Shown here: piece by piece, positions 34,854 to 44,066 of the stretch | How positions within the stretch are numbered: the stretch's first letter is position 1 | Layout: every line of letters begins with the position of its first letter | Assembly (NCBI GenBank): GCA_009763385.1 | Contig: CM019825.1 | Coordinates: forward strand, 113,207,131-113,271,130 | Length of the DNA: 64,000 nucleotides | Direction: 5' to 3' | Source: Coix lacryma-jobi var. lacryma-jobi | Taxonomy: Eukaryota > Streptophyta > Magnoliopsida > Poales > Poaceae | Made by a program: the position numbers and the translations under genes | Notes under the pieces: generated by a model | Told to the model about the DNA's origin: nothing | The model's input: the letters and a program-made list of their open reading frames with translations, nothing else | Database searches by the model: none

Positions 34854-37800
34854 ATGGCTGCTCCCCCATCCGGCGGTTCGAGCTCCAGCGCCTCGGCGGC
34901 CGCCGCCGCGGCTAAGCTTCGCGACGAAGCCCTCGCCGCCGCCAAGAAGCTGGAAGACGAGGCCGCCTCCCTGCGGGACTCCAACGCCGAGCGGTCCCAG
35001 CAGCTCCGGGAGGAGGCGGCCCTCCTCAAGTCCGCCGCCGATGCTCAGGAACGCGTCCGCGCCGCCGCCGCCGCCCTCGATGCGGAGCGCGAGCAGGCCG
35101 ACGCTCTGGAGCGGCAGGCCTCCGCTCTCCTCGAACGGCTCCGCGCCGAATCGCTCCGCGACGACGCTTCCGACGACGACGACGACTTGCGTTCTGTCAC
35201 CTCTGAAGCCGTGGCCATCGCTCGCCTCCATAGCCAGGCTGCTGCTGTGCAGAACATCAAGAATTTGATTCCCATCGTCCTCGACCTGCAGTCCTCCAAC
35301 TACTCCAAGTGGCGTGGCTACATCCTGCTCGTCCTCGGCCGCTTCGCCCTGAAGGACCATGTCCTCAGCGACGTCGTTCATGCCCACGATGCGGCGTGGT
35401 CTCGCATGGACTGCGTCGTCGTCTCGTGGATCTTCAACACCATCTCCCCCGACCTCCTCGACGTCGTCCACGAGCGCGACGGCATCACTGCTCGGGCGGC
35501 GTGGCTCAGCCTCGAACAGCAGTTCTTCAACAACCGCGAGTCACGCGCCATGCTGCTCGACGCCGAGTTTCGCACCCTCTGCCAGGGCGCCCTCTCCATC
35601 GACGAATACTGTCGCAAGATGAAGAATATGGCGGATGCCCTTGCCGACCTTGGCGAGCCCATTCTGGACCGTACGCTGGTACTAAACGTTCTGCGCGGAC
35701 TCAATGAACGCTTCCAGTTCATGTCGCAGCTCGTCACTCGACAGAGGCCTTTTCCCTCTTTCACTGATGTCCGTGCTGATCTCCGCCTGGCCGAGCTCAA
35801 CATGGCGCCACCTTCAGCACCGCCTTCGGCCCTCATCGCCTCATCCTCCAGCAAGCCGCCGGCTCCTCCTCCGCGCTCTCATCAGATTGCCGGGGGGCAG
35901 CAGCCAGGCAACGGCAACAGCCGCAGTCGACGCCGCCGCGGCGGACGTGGCCAAGGCGGCTCACAGGGTGGCTCATCAAGCAACCAGCACCAGCAGTCTC
36001 AAGGTGGCCAGCAGTGGCCCTCTATCCTAAACCCCTGGACAGGGTCTATTCATATGTGGCCCGGGTCCACTCCTGGCGGTCCTCGTGCTCCACCGCCTCG
36101 CGTCGTCCAGTCTCCATCACCACAGCAAGCTCTGGTTGCTGGTGTGCCCCCGGGATACTTCACTCCATCGCCATCCCCCGGGGCATACTACCAGGCGCCT
36201 CAGCAGGCTCCCACCTCCACTTGGTCGCCATGGACTGCTGAGAATCTCGCCAACGCCTTCAGCACCGTCACCCTGTCACCACCACCAAGCTCCTCGGAAT
36301 GGGTGATTGACTCTGGTGCTTCCTCTCATATTGCCTCCAACCCTGGTATGATCACAACTTCGCCATCTTCCTCTTTTCCATCTTCTATTGTTGTTGGCAA
36401 CGGTGCCATTCTTCCAGTGGTTGGCACTGGTTTTTCCACTCTTCCCGGCCCGTTTCGCCTCAACAATGTCCTCCTAGCTCCTGATATTATTAAAAATCTT
36501 ATTTCTGTTCGCAAATTCACCACTGACAATTCTGTTTCAGTTGAATTTGACCCTCTTGGTGTTTCTGTGAAGGATCTCCATTCCAAGAACACCCTCCTTC
36601 GGTGTAACAGCTCGGGGCCCCTCTACACCTTGCAGCTTCCTGCATCTCCATCCAGTCCCTGCGCCTTGGTGGCAACTCCCTCCCCGACTACCTGGCATCG
36701 TCGTCTCGGTCATCCCGGCACAGCTACCCTTCAGAGTCTTGCTCAGTCTTCCTCCATAGTCTGCAGCAAGCCTGCTGATGATTCCCTCTGTCATGCGTGT
36801 CAGCTTGGACGCCATGTTCGTTTACCTTTTCATAGTTCTTCCTCTAGAGCAGCTAAGAATTTTGATTTGGTGCATTGTGATCTGTGGACATCACCTATTA
36901 CCAGTGTCTCCGGTTTCAAATATTACTTAGTTATCCTCGATGACTGCTCTCATTTTCTTTGGACCTTTCCACTGCGCCTCAAGTCCGATACTTTTTCTGT
37001 GCTCTCTAATTTCTTTGCCTATGTGCATACTCAGTTTGGTTGCACCATCAAATCCGTGCAATGTGACAATGGGCGTGAGTTTGACAACTCTGCTGCCCGT
37101 GCCTTCTTTCTCGCTAAAGGTGTTGTGCTTCGCATGTCCTGCCCCTACACCTCACAGCAGAATGGCAAAGCCGAGCGCATGATTCGCACCACCAACAATG
37201 TCACCCGCACTCTACTATTTCAAGCCTCCATGCCCCCTTCTTATTGGGCTGATGCCCTTGCTACAGCCACCCACCTCCTGAATCGCCTTCCCACTAAGAC
37301 TCTAGACATGAGCACACCCTACTTTGCTCTCCACGGCACCCAGCCCGCCTATCATGATCTTCGTACTTTCGGTTGCACTTGCTACCCCAACCTCACCGCA
37401 ACCACCCCTCATAAACTTGCCCCTCGCTCTTCCCTGTGCGCCTTCATTGGCTACTCTTCTGATCACAAAGGATACCGGTGCCTCGATCTCAACACTAATC
37501 GTGTCATCATCTCTCGTCATGTCATCTTTGATGAGACAACCTTTCCCTTCTCTCAACACCGGACCTCCACTCCTCACGAGCTTGATTTTCTAACTAACAA
37601 TGAGCTGCTAGCTCCTTCTTCGTCTGCAGGTACAACTTCTGGTGCCCCTGCTCAGTTCCCTCTGCAGGCTGCACCAGAGGTATCTGAGGATGCTCCTGTT
37701 CCGCTCTGGCCCCCCGTTCTGGCCAGGCCCGCACCCCGGCGCCCTCCCCCAGGCTTCCACACACCGCCAGCAGCTCGCCCAGCCCTGGCGTCTGCTGCAG

Positions 37801-39761
37801 CCACGGCGCCTGCTGCAGCCCCGGCGTCTGCTGCAGCCCCGGTGCCTGCTGCAGCCCCGGCGCCTGCTGCTCCTCCGGTACTGCCCATGGCTGACGCTCT
37901 ACCGAGGCCGCCGGTCACCCACGTGTACTCCAGGCGCCATCCATCCCCTGCAAATCCTATGGCAGCAACCTTTCAGAAGCCGCCTGTCACCCAAGTGTAC
38001 ACTCGGTGCCCTCCACCATCTCCATCATCACCGGCTGCTGCTCCTCCTCGCCGCTCCAGCATCATACCTTCCCCCCCACGGTATGTTAAAGATGGTCCTC
38101 CGGTTGGTGCTGTACCCGTCACACCGGTTGACAACAACCATGGTATGATGACTCGTGGGAAGACTGGATACATTCAGCCTCGTATTCTTCATGCTGAGGG
38201 TCTGTCTCCAATTCCCCGGTCCTGCCGCGATGCCCTCGCTGATCCTCACTGGCGTCGCGCCATGGAAGAAGAATATGCCGCCTTCATGGACAATAACACT
38301 TGGGAGCTTGTCCCTCGGCCCGCCAATGCCAACGTGGTCACCGGAAAATGGGTTTTCAAACATAAATTCCATGCTGATGGTTCGCTGGAGAGATACAAAG
38401 CTCGTTGGGTTCTTCGTGGCTTCTCTCAACGCCCCGGTATTGACTACGATGAAACCTTCAGTCCTGTTGTCAAACCGGCCACTGTCCGCTCTGTCCTCAC
38501 TATAGCTCACTCCCGGGATTGGCCGATTCATCAACTTGACGTCAAGAATGCCTTCCTTCAAGGGACCCTCTCAGAGACTGTGTACTGCTTCCAGCCAACC
38601 GGATTCACCAACTCTGCTCTCCCTCAGCATGTTTGCAGACTCAACAAATCCGTTTATGGCCTGAAGCAAGCTCCCCGTGCATGGTACAGCCGCTTTGCAT
38701 CATTCCTGCTCTCCCTGGGGTTCACTGAAGCTCGCTCAGACACCTCTCTCTTTGTTTACCGCCATGGTTCAGAGACTGTCTATCTGCTGCTTTACGTGGA
38801 CGATATTATTCTCACTGCCTCCTCCCAGCAGCTTCTCCGCCGAGTTATTGATGCTCTGATGAAGGAGTTCGCCATGAAGGACCTTGGCCCTCTTCATCAT
38901 TTTCTTGGCATGGTAGTTCAGCGACGAGGTGACTCTTTATTCCTCTCTCAACGTCAGTATGCTCTGGACATTTTGACTCGTCATGGCATGGCTGACTGCA
39001 AACCATGCTCCACTCCCGTTGACACCTGTGCCAAAGTATCTGCCACTGCTGGTCCTTCTGTTGCTGATCCCACAGCTTTTCGCAGCCTCGCGGGTGCTCT
39101 TCAGTACTTGACATTCACCAGGCCCGACATTGCATATGCTGTCCAACAAGTTTGCCTTCACATGCACGATCCTCGGGAGAGTCATCTTGTTGCTGCCAAA
39201 CGGATCCTGCGGTATCTCCAGGGGACTCTTGATCATGGCCTCGTCATTCCTCGGACTTCCCCAACACAACTTGTTGTTTACACTGATGCTGATTGGGCCG
39301 GTTGCCCGGACACACGCCGTTCCACCTCCGGCTATGCTGTATTCCTCGGAGGCAGCCTTGTCTCCTGGTCTTCTAAGCGGCAGCCCACTGTCTCTCGCTC
39401 TAGCGCTGAGGCCGAGTACCGGGCTGTTGCTAACGGCGTCGCTGAAGCTTCTTGGCTGCGGCAGCTTCTCCAGGAACTCCATCATCCTCTTGACACGGCC
39501 TGCCTCGTCTACTGCGACAATGTGAGCGCCGTCTACCTCTCCACCAACCCTGTGCAACATCAGCGCACCAAACATGTGGAGATCGACCTCCATTTCGTCC
39601 GGGAACGTGTTGCTATTGGTGCTGTCCGCGTACTTCATGTACCCACTACTTCTCAGTTTGCTGATGTCTTCACCAAGGGGCTGCCTACCTCAGTTTTTCA
39701 AGACTTTCGCTCCAGTCTGAATGTCCGCTGCTGCGACGTTCCGACTGCGGGGGGGTGTTAG
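34854..39761 (+). CDS. COPIA-3 Gag-Pol polyprotein, 1635 aa, intact
   Basis: Starts at ATG 34854 (MAAPPSGGSSSS) and stops just inside the 3' LTR. Residues about 13-125 are an Ala/Glu/Arg-rich coiled coil. The UBN2-type Gag core spans about 148-320 (SSNYSKWRGYILL at its start). A basic Gly/Arg tract (SRRRRGGRGQGG) takes the place of a CCHC knuckle, which I cannot see. Protease Asp is about 486 in VIDSGASSH. Pre-integrase zinc region CHACQLGRH follows. Integrase acids are D676 (HCDLW), D738 (CDNGREF) and E774 (GKAERM), a D,D35E spacing. RT has WVFKHKFHADG, GIDYDETFSPVVKPAT and YVDD (1314-1317). RNase H starts with YTDADWAG (Asp 1478). All key residues are present. It should reverse-transcribe and integrate copies of its own RNA. 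Gag and Pol share one frame. Confidence 0.95.
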   Translation: MAAPPSGGSSSSASAAAAAAKLRDEALAAAKKLEDEAASLRDSNAERSQQLREEAALLKSAADAQERVRAAAAALDAEREQADALERQASALLERLRAESLRDDASDDDDDLRSVTSEAVAIARLHSQAAAVQNIKNLIPIVLDLQSSNYSKWRGYILLVLGRFALKDHVLSDVVHAHDAAWSRMDCVVVSWIFNTISPDLLDVVHERDGITARAAWLSLEQQFFNNRESRAMLLDAEFRTLCQGALSIDEYCRKMKNMADALADLGEPILDRTLVLNVLRGLNERFQFMSQLVTRQRPFPSFTDVRADLRLAELNMAPPSAPPSALIASSSSKPPAPPPRSHQIAGGQQPGNGNSRSRRRRGGRGQGGSQGGSSSNQHQQSQGGQQWPSILNPWTGSIHMWPGSTPGGPRAPPPRVVQSPSPQQALVAGVPPGYFTPSPSPGAYYQAPQQAPTSTWSPWTAENLANAFSTVTLSPPPSSSEWVIDSGASSHIASNPGMITTSPSSSFPSSIVVGNGAILPVVGTGFSTLPGPFRLNNVLLAPDIIKNLISVRKFTTDNSVSVEFDPLGVSVKDLHSKNTLLRCNSSGPLYTLQLPASPSSPCALVATPSPTTWHRRLGHPGTATLQSLAQSSSIVCSKPADDSLCHACQLGRHVRLPFHSSSSRAAKNFDLVHCDLWTSPITSVSGFKYYLVILDDCSHFLWTFPLRLKSDTFSVLSNFFAYVHTQFGCTIKSVQCDNGREFDNSAARAFFLAKGVVLRMSCPYTSQQNGKAERMIRTTNNVTRTLLFQASMPPSYWADALATATHLLNRLPTKTLDMSTPYFALHGTQPAYHDLRTFGCTCYPNLTATTPHKLAPRSSLCAFIGYSSDHKGYRCLDLNTNRVIISRHVIFDETTFPFSQHRTSTPHELDFLTNNELLAPSSSAGTTSGAPAQFPLQAAPEVSEDAPVPLWPPVLARPAPRRPPPGFHTPPAARPALASAAATAPAAAPASAAAPVPAAAPAPAAPPVLPMADALPRPPVTHVYSRRHPSPANPMAATFQKPPVTQVYTRCPPPSPSSPAAAPPRRSSIIPSPPRYVKDGPPVGAVPVTPVDNNHGMMTRGKTGYIQPRILHAEGLSPIPRSCRDALADPHWRRAMEEEYAAFMDNNTWELVPRPANANVVTGKWVFKHKFHADGSLERYKARWVLRGFSQRPGIDYDETFSPVVKPATVRSVLTIAHSRDWPIHQLDVKNAFLQGTLSETVYCFQPTGFTNSALPQHVCRLNKSVYGLKQAPRAWYSRFASFLLSLGFTEARSDTSLFVYRHGSETVYLLLYVDDIILTASSQQLLRRVIDALMKEFAMKDLGPLHHFLGMVVQRRGDSLFLSQRQYALDILTRHGMADCKPCSTPVDTCAKVSATAGPSVADPTAFRSLAGALQYLTFTRPDIAYAVQQVCLHMHDPRESHLVAAKRILRYLQGTLDHGLVIPRTSPTQLVVYTDADWAGCPDTRRSTSGYAVFLGGSLVSWSSKRQPTVSRSSAEAEYRAVANGVAEASWLRQLLQELHHPLDTACLVYCDNVSAVYLSTNPVQHQRTKHVEIDLHFVRERVAIGAVRVLHVPTTSQFADVFTKGLPTSVFQDFRSSLNVRCCDVPTAGGC

Positions 39762-39934
39762 ATTACTGTGCTGCTAATCCCTTTGGTCTTTGTGCTAGTC
39801 TATTACTGCTATTTAAGTCAGCTGTTCGCCACCCTATGTGGCTATGTGAACAGGCCCTTTGGGCCTCTATATATTGTAATCCCCTGTGTAAACATAATGA
39901 TGTATGCTAAGCCTATTGGCTTTACTGTCTATCA
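39756..39934 (+). repeat. COPIA-3 3' LTR
   Basis: 179 bp and reads identical to the 5' LTR. The gag-pol stop codon (TAG, 39759-39761) overlaps the LTR's first bases. Confidence 0.96.
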
Positions 39935-39939
39935 GAAAC

Positions 39940-40486
39940 CACGCTTTGCGCCAGTGCACAAACTGTCACAAGCCTGCTGCCACAATGAGTAGAAATCAGT
40001 AATGTTGAGTGGAGGTGTAACATCTGGAAGACCAAAACCATTTAGAAGTCGATGCCAAAACTGTCGGTCAAACACACATGCCGATAGAAGGTGATTGATT
40101 GTCTCTTCTTCCTCTTCACATAGAGGATAGTGCTCTGGATGAGGAAGGCCCTGTCGTGCGAGCTTGTTTGTCGTCCAACAATGATTGTGAGCAACTAGCT
40201 ATAGGAAAAATTTACATTTCCTTGGAGCCTATGTCCCATGAAAGAAGGCTTCAAATCGCCATTTGTGGATATCTTTGACTTCCCGTTGCAAGATCACTTC
40301 CTGTACCAAATCCCAGATGTCCAAGAACTCACAAAGTACCACGACCGAGTAGTGTCCCTGTATGTCCTCGAGCCACCTGTTGTTTGTCAAAGCTTCTTGT
40401 ACAGTTCTCTTACTGGCTCTCCTTTTAGGTACACAAGCAAAAAGACGGGGAGCCAACAACTCGATGGAGCATTCACTTAACCATCT
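39940..40486 (-). pseudogene. LINE-a, middle piece (zinc-binding RT C-terminal domain)
   Basis: The minus strand reads ANKRTVQEALTNN-like motifs (as RASKRTVQEALTNNRW), then the zf-RVT region NHCWTTNKLARQGLPHPEHYP, LCEEEEETINHLLSACVF and RQFW. A Cys of the usual CPxC pair is Tyr here. The same domain is better kept in LINE-b. The piece lies between COPIA-3 and COPIA-4 and was once continuous with 34005-34436 and 48790-49343. Confidence 0.75.
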
Positions 40487-40491
40487 GTCAG

Positions 40492-40591
40492 TGTTGGAAA
40501 GAGTGATTGGATTAGTGATTGGCTAACCCTAGGAGGGTAACAATATAGTCATACATGAGCCTCATGGGCCTAATAGTCTCATACTCCAACA
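40492..40591 (-). repeat. COPIA-4 3' LTR (100 bp)
   Basis: Very short LTR with the first and last seven bases complementary (TGTTGGA/TCCAACA). It differs from 48685-48784 at five positions. Confidence 0.92.
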
Positions 40592-40681
40592 CCCCCCCGC
40601 AGTCTGAACTACCAGCCGCGGAGTTTCAAGACTGAGCACGAAAAGAAGTACAACACAACACGAGGCCCCCCACAGACTCAA

Positions 40682-42094
40682 CTAGCCACTAGTGATGTTG
40701 AGGCTGGAGCGAAACTCAGAGAACGTCGACGACGGGAGGCCCTTGGTGAAGATGTCAGCGAACTGGGAGGTGGTCAGGACGTGGAGAACCCGAACATCAC
40801 CGATGGCCACCCGATCGCGGACAAAGTGGAGGTCGATCTCCACATGCTTGGTCCGCTGGTGCTGAACGGGGTTGGTGGAGAGGTACACCGCACTGACGTT
40901 GTCGCAGTAGACCAATGTGCTCCGGGTCAGGGGACTGTGGAGCTCACCAAGGAGCTGCCGGAGCCAGGAGGCCTCAGCCACGCCGTTAGCAACAGTGCGG
41001 TACTCCGCCTCGGCACTGGAGCGGGAGACCACCGGCTGGCGCTTGGACGACCAGGACACCAGGTTGCCGCCGAGGAAGACAGCATAGCCGGAGGTGGACC
41101 GGCGAGTGTCCGGACACCCGGCCCAGTCAGCGTCGGTGTAGACGACGAGCTCGGTGGAGGTAGACCGGTGGAGAAGCAGGCCGTAGTCGACGGTGCCGCG
41201 GAGGTAGCGGAGGAGGCGCTTGAGGGCCGTGAGGTGAGGCTCGCGCGGATCATGCATATGAAGGCAAATTTGCTGAACTGCATATGTGATGTCCGGGCGG
41301 GTGAAGGTGAGGTACTGAAGCGCCCCCGCAAGACTCCTGTACGCGGTAGGGTCAGTGACTGTGGCGCCCTCGGTCTCTGACAGCTTGGCCTGAGTGTCAA
41401 CAGGGTTGGAGCAGGGCTTGCAGTCAGTCATCCCAGCTCGCTCCAGGATATCAAGAGTATACTGCCGCTGGTGAAGAAAGAGACCCCCGGGACGAGGCGC
41501 AACGGTGACCCCGAGGAAGTGATGGAGCACACCGAGGTCCTTCATCGCGAACTCCTGCTGAAGAGAGGTGATGATCCGCCGCAGTAGTGTCAAGCTGGAA
41601 GCGGTGAGCACAATGTCATCAACATAGATCAGCAGATAGGCAGTCTCCCCACCGTGGTGGTAGATGAACAGCGAAGTGTCTGACTTGGCCTCCACAAACC
41701 CCAGAGGAAGCAGGAATGTAGCAAAACGAGAGTACCACGCCCGAGGGGCCTGCTTGAGGCCGTAGAGTGACTTGTTGAGGCGGCAGACCAGATCAGGGCG
41801 AGTAGAGTCAGCAAAGCCCGCCGGCTGACTGCAGTAGACTGTCTCAGCAAGTGTCCCGTGGAGAAAAGCATTCTTGACGTCTAGCTGATGCACGGGCCAG
41901 GAGCGAGAGAGAGCCAGTGAGAGAACCGTGCGGACTGTAGCTGGCTTCACCACGGGACTGAACGTCTCGTCATAGTCAACTCCAGGCCGCTGAGTGAAAC
42001 CCCGTAGTACCCAGCGAGCCTTGTAACGCTCAAGAGTGCCATCAGCCCGGCGCTTGTGTGTCCTTATCCACTTGCCGGTGACGACATTGCCGCG
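40682..42094 (-). pseudogene. COPIA-4 reverse transcriptase and RNase H
   Basis: The open frame runs on the minus strand from GNVVTGKWIRTHKRRADG to the end. It contains GVDYDETFSPVVKPATVRTV, DVKNAFLHGTL, LIYVDDIVLTA, RNase H YTDADWAGCPD, RSSAEAEYRTVAN and TKHVEIDLHFVRD. Catalytic residues look intact. A TGA at about 42092-42094 and a deletion of the segment just before GNVVTGKW cut it off from the upstream frame. Confidence 0.85.
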
Positions 42095-43961
42095 TCACCA
42101 TGGGGTGGACATGACGCGGGTGGCGGTGAAGAATAGGTGGTGGTACACGGGCGGCTCGACCCGAGCAGCCGGCGGCGGTGGAGGCGGCGGCGTAGGCGTC
42201 CACGGCGGAGAGGCGGCCACGGGAGGAGACCGAGGTGGCGACGACGGCGACGGAGCCAACACCGAGGTCGGTGGGGCCGCCCGCGCACGGCGCTGGTAGA
42301 CACACACCGACTGGGCGAAGCGCGCGGGAGGTGCCGAAGACGTCGGACCCGCGGCGGGCGCAGGGTCGGGCGCAGCCACTGGACCCGCGCAAGGCGCAGG
42401 GGTAGACGCAGCACCTGGTGGCGCGGCTGCCGGACCCGCGCAGGGCGCAGGGTCAGGCACAGGTCCGGAGGTCGGCGGGCCGGGGCATGGGCCCGGCGGA
42501 GGACGCGGGAGAGGAGGACCTGCAGGGTAAAACAGCAAAGGTGGCTGGGCCACCGCGTCAGTGGGAAACAAGGAGGAGAGGGTAGGGTTGGAGGTGGGAG
42601 GTGGGGAGGTGGTGGTAGTGGTGGTGGTGAAGGGAAAATCGGACTCGTCGAACACCACGTGACGGGAGATGAGGACTCGACGAGAGGAAAGGTCAAAGCA
42701 ACGGTACCCCTTGTGATCCGGGGAGTACCCGAGGAAGACACCGAGTCGACCGGGGAGCCAGCTTGTGGGGAGCAATGGCAGTGGTGTTAGGGTAACACGC
42801 ACACCCGAAGACGCGGAGGTCGTCATAGCGAGGAGGGGTACCGAAAAGGGCGTGGTGTGGATTGAGAGCAGGACAGGCAGTGGAAGGTAAACGGTTGAGG
42901 AGGTACGTGGAGGTGTGAAGACCCTCGGCCCAGAAGCGAGCAGGAAGGGAGGCCTGCAAGAGAAGGGTGCGTATGGTGTCGTTGGTGGTGCGAATCATGC
43001 GCTCGGCCTTGCCGTTCTGGGAGGAGGTGTAGGGGCATAACATGCGCAACTGCACGCCGCGAGAGAGGAAGAAGGCACGAGACGTGGAGTTGTCGAACTC
43101 ACGCCCGTTGTCACACTGAACGGCCTTGATGGTGAGGCCGAACTGAGTAGACACCCAGGCAAAGAAGTGAAGAAGCGTGGAGAAAGTGTCAGACTTCGCA
43201 CGAATGGGAAAAGTCCAGGAATAGTGAGAGAAATCATCCACCAACACAAGATAGTATTTCTAGCCAGAAATACTCAGAACAGGAGATGTCCACAGGTCGC
43301 AATGTACAAGATCAAAAATATGGGTCGTATGTGAAGAGGAGGTCGAGAAAGGAAGGCGAACATGGCGGCCCAGTTGGCACGCGTGACATACATGCTCATC
43401 GTGAGCCCGAGTACATGGAATGTCGGAACTACGACTAAGCTGCCTCAAAATGTCTCGGCCGGGATGTCCAAGTCGGCGGTGCCAGGTAGTGGAGGAAGAA
43501 ACGGCGGCGAAAGCAGCGGACGAAGTGGAAGGCGGTGGAGGAAACCGAAGAGTGTAAAGGGGCCCCACGCTGTCACATCGGAGAAGTGGACGCCGGGAAG
43601 CCAAATCCTTCACAGTAAGACCAGAAGAGTCAAATTCAACAGTACAAGAGTTGTCAGTGGTAAAACGACGAATAGAAAGGAGGTTGTGAACCATAGACGG
43701 AGCAACAAGAACGTCAGGAAGACGAAAGGAGCCATGAGTGCCGGTAGCACCAACAAATGTGACAGGATGGCATGAACCATTTGCGACCATGATGGACGAA
43801 GGGTGAGAGGAGGAAGGAGAGTGAACCGAGGAGAGTATACCGGGGTCAGGAGTGGTGTGGTAGGTGGCACTCGAGTCAGCGATCCAGTCCGGGCTGACTG
43901 GTGGAGTCAGACTCATGGTGTTGAAGGAGCGTGCCATGGCTGTCGGGTCCCAACCGACAAG
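42095..43961 (-). pseudogene. COPIA-4 protease and integrase
   Basis: Protease reads IADSSATYH, with Ser where the DSG Gly is expected. The pre-integrase zinc motif (HRRLGHPG, CHACQLGRH) and integrase HCDLWTSP follow. A TAG at 43259-43261 interrupts just before KYYLVLVDDFSH. The same frame then continues through CDNGREF and NGKAERM, shifts near 42740, and continues as YSPDHKGYRCFDL plus a long Pro/Ala linker. Integrase therefore carries all three acids but cannot be made in one piece. Confidence 0.8.
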
Positions 43962-44061
43962 GCCAGACGTGACCCCGGGAGGAGGAGTCCACAGCGACGG
44001 AAGCGGAGGGACGGCAGCCCCCGGAGTCCACTGAGCGCCCGGGACCCCCCAGCGAGCATGG
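43962..44061 (-). pseudogene. COPIA-4 Gag tail next to the solo LTR
   Basis: Short minus-strand stretch joining protease to the SIRE-type solo LTR insertion point. It continues at 46715 with the same Gly/Trp/Pro-rich Gag tail. Confidence 0.5.
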
Positions 44062-44066
44062 CCGCC

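Larger units (their letters stand above)
34442..39934 (+). mobile_element. COPIA-3, structurally intact Ty1/copia element (sense)
   Basis: Bounded by a perfect GAAAC duplication (34437-34441 and 39935-39939), with 179-bp LTRs that read as identical base for base. A primer-binding site, tggtatcagaag, directly follows the left LTR and a purine tract (ctgcggggggg) precedes the right one. One uninterrupted 1635-codon gag-pol frame fills the interior. 5493 bp in all. Sequence style is Ale/Retrofit (Hopscotch-like). It sits in LINE-a, in intron 4, in the same direction as SULTR4. It is the best candidate in the window for an autonomous, recently mobile element. Confidence 0.96.
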
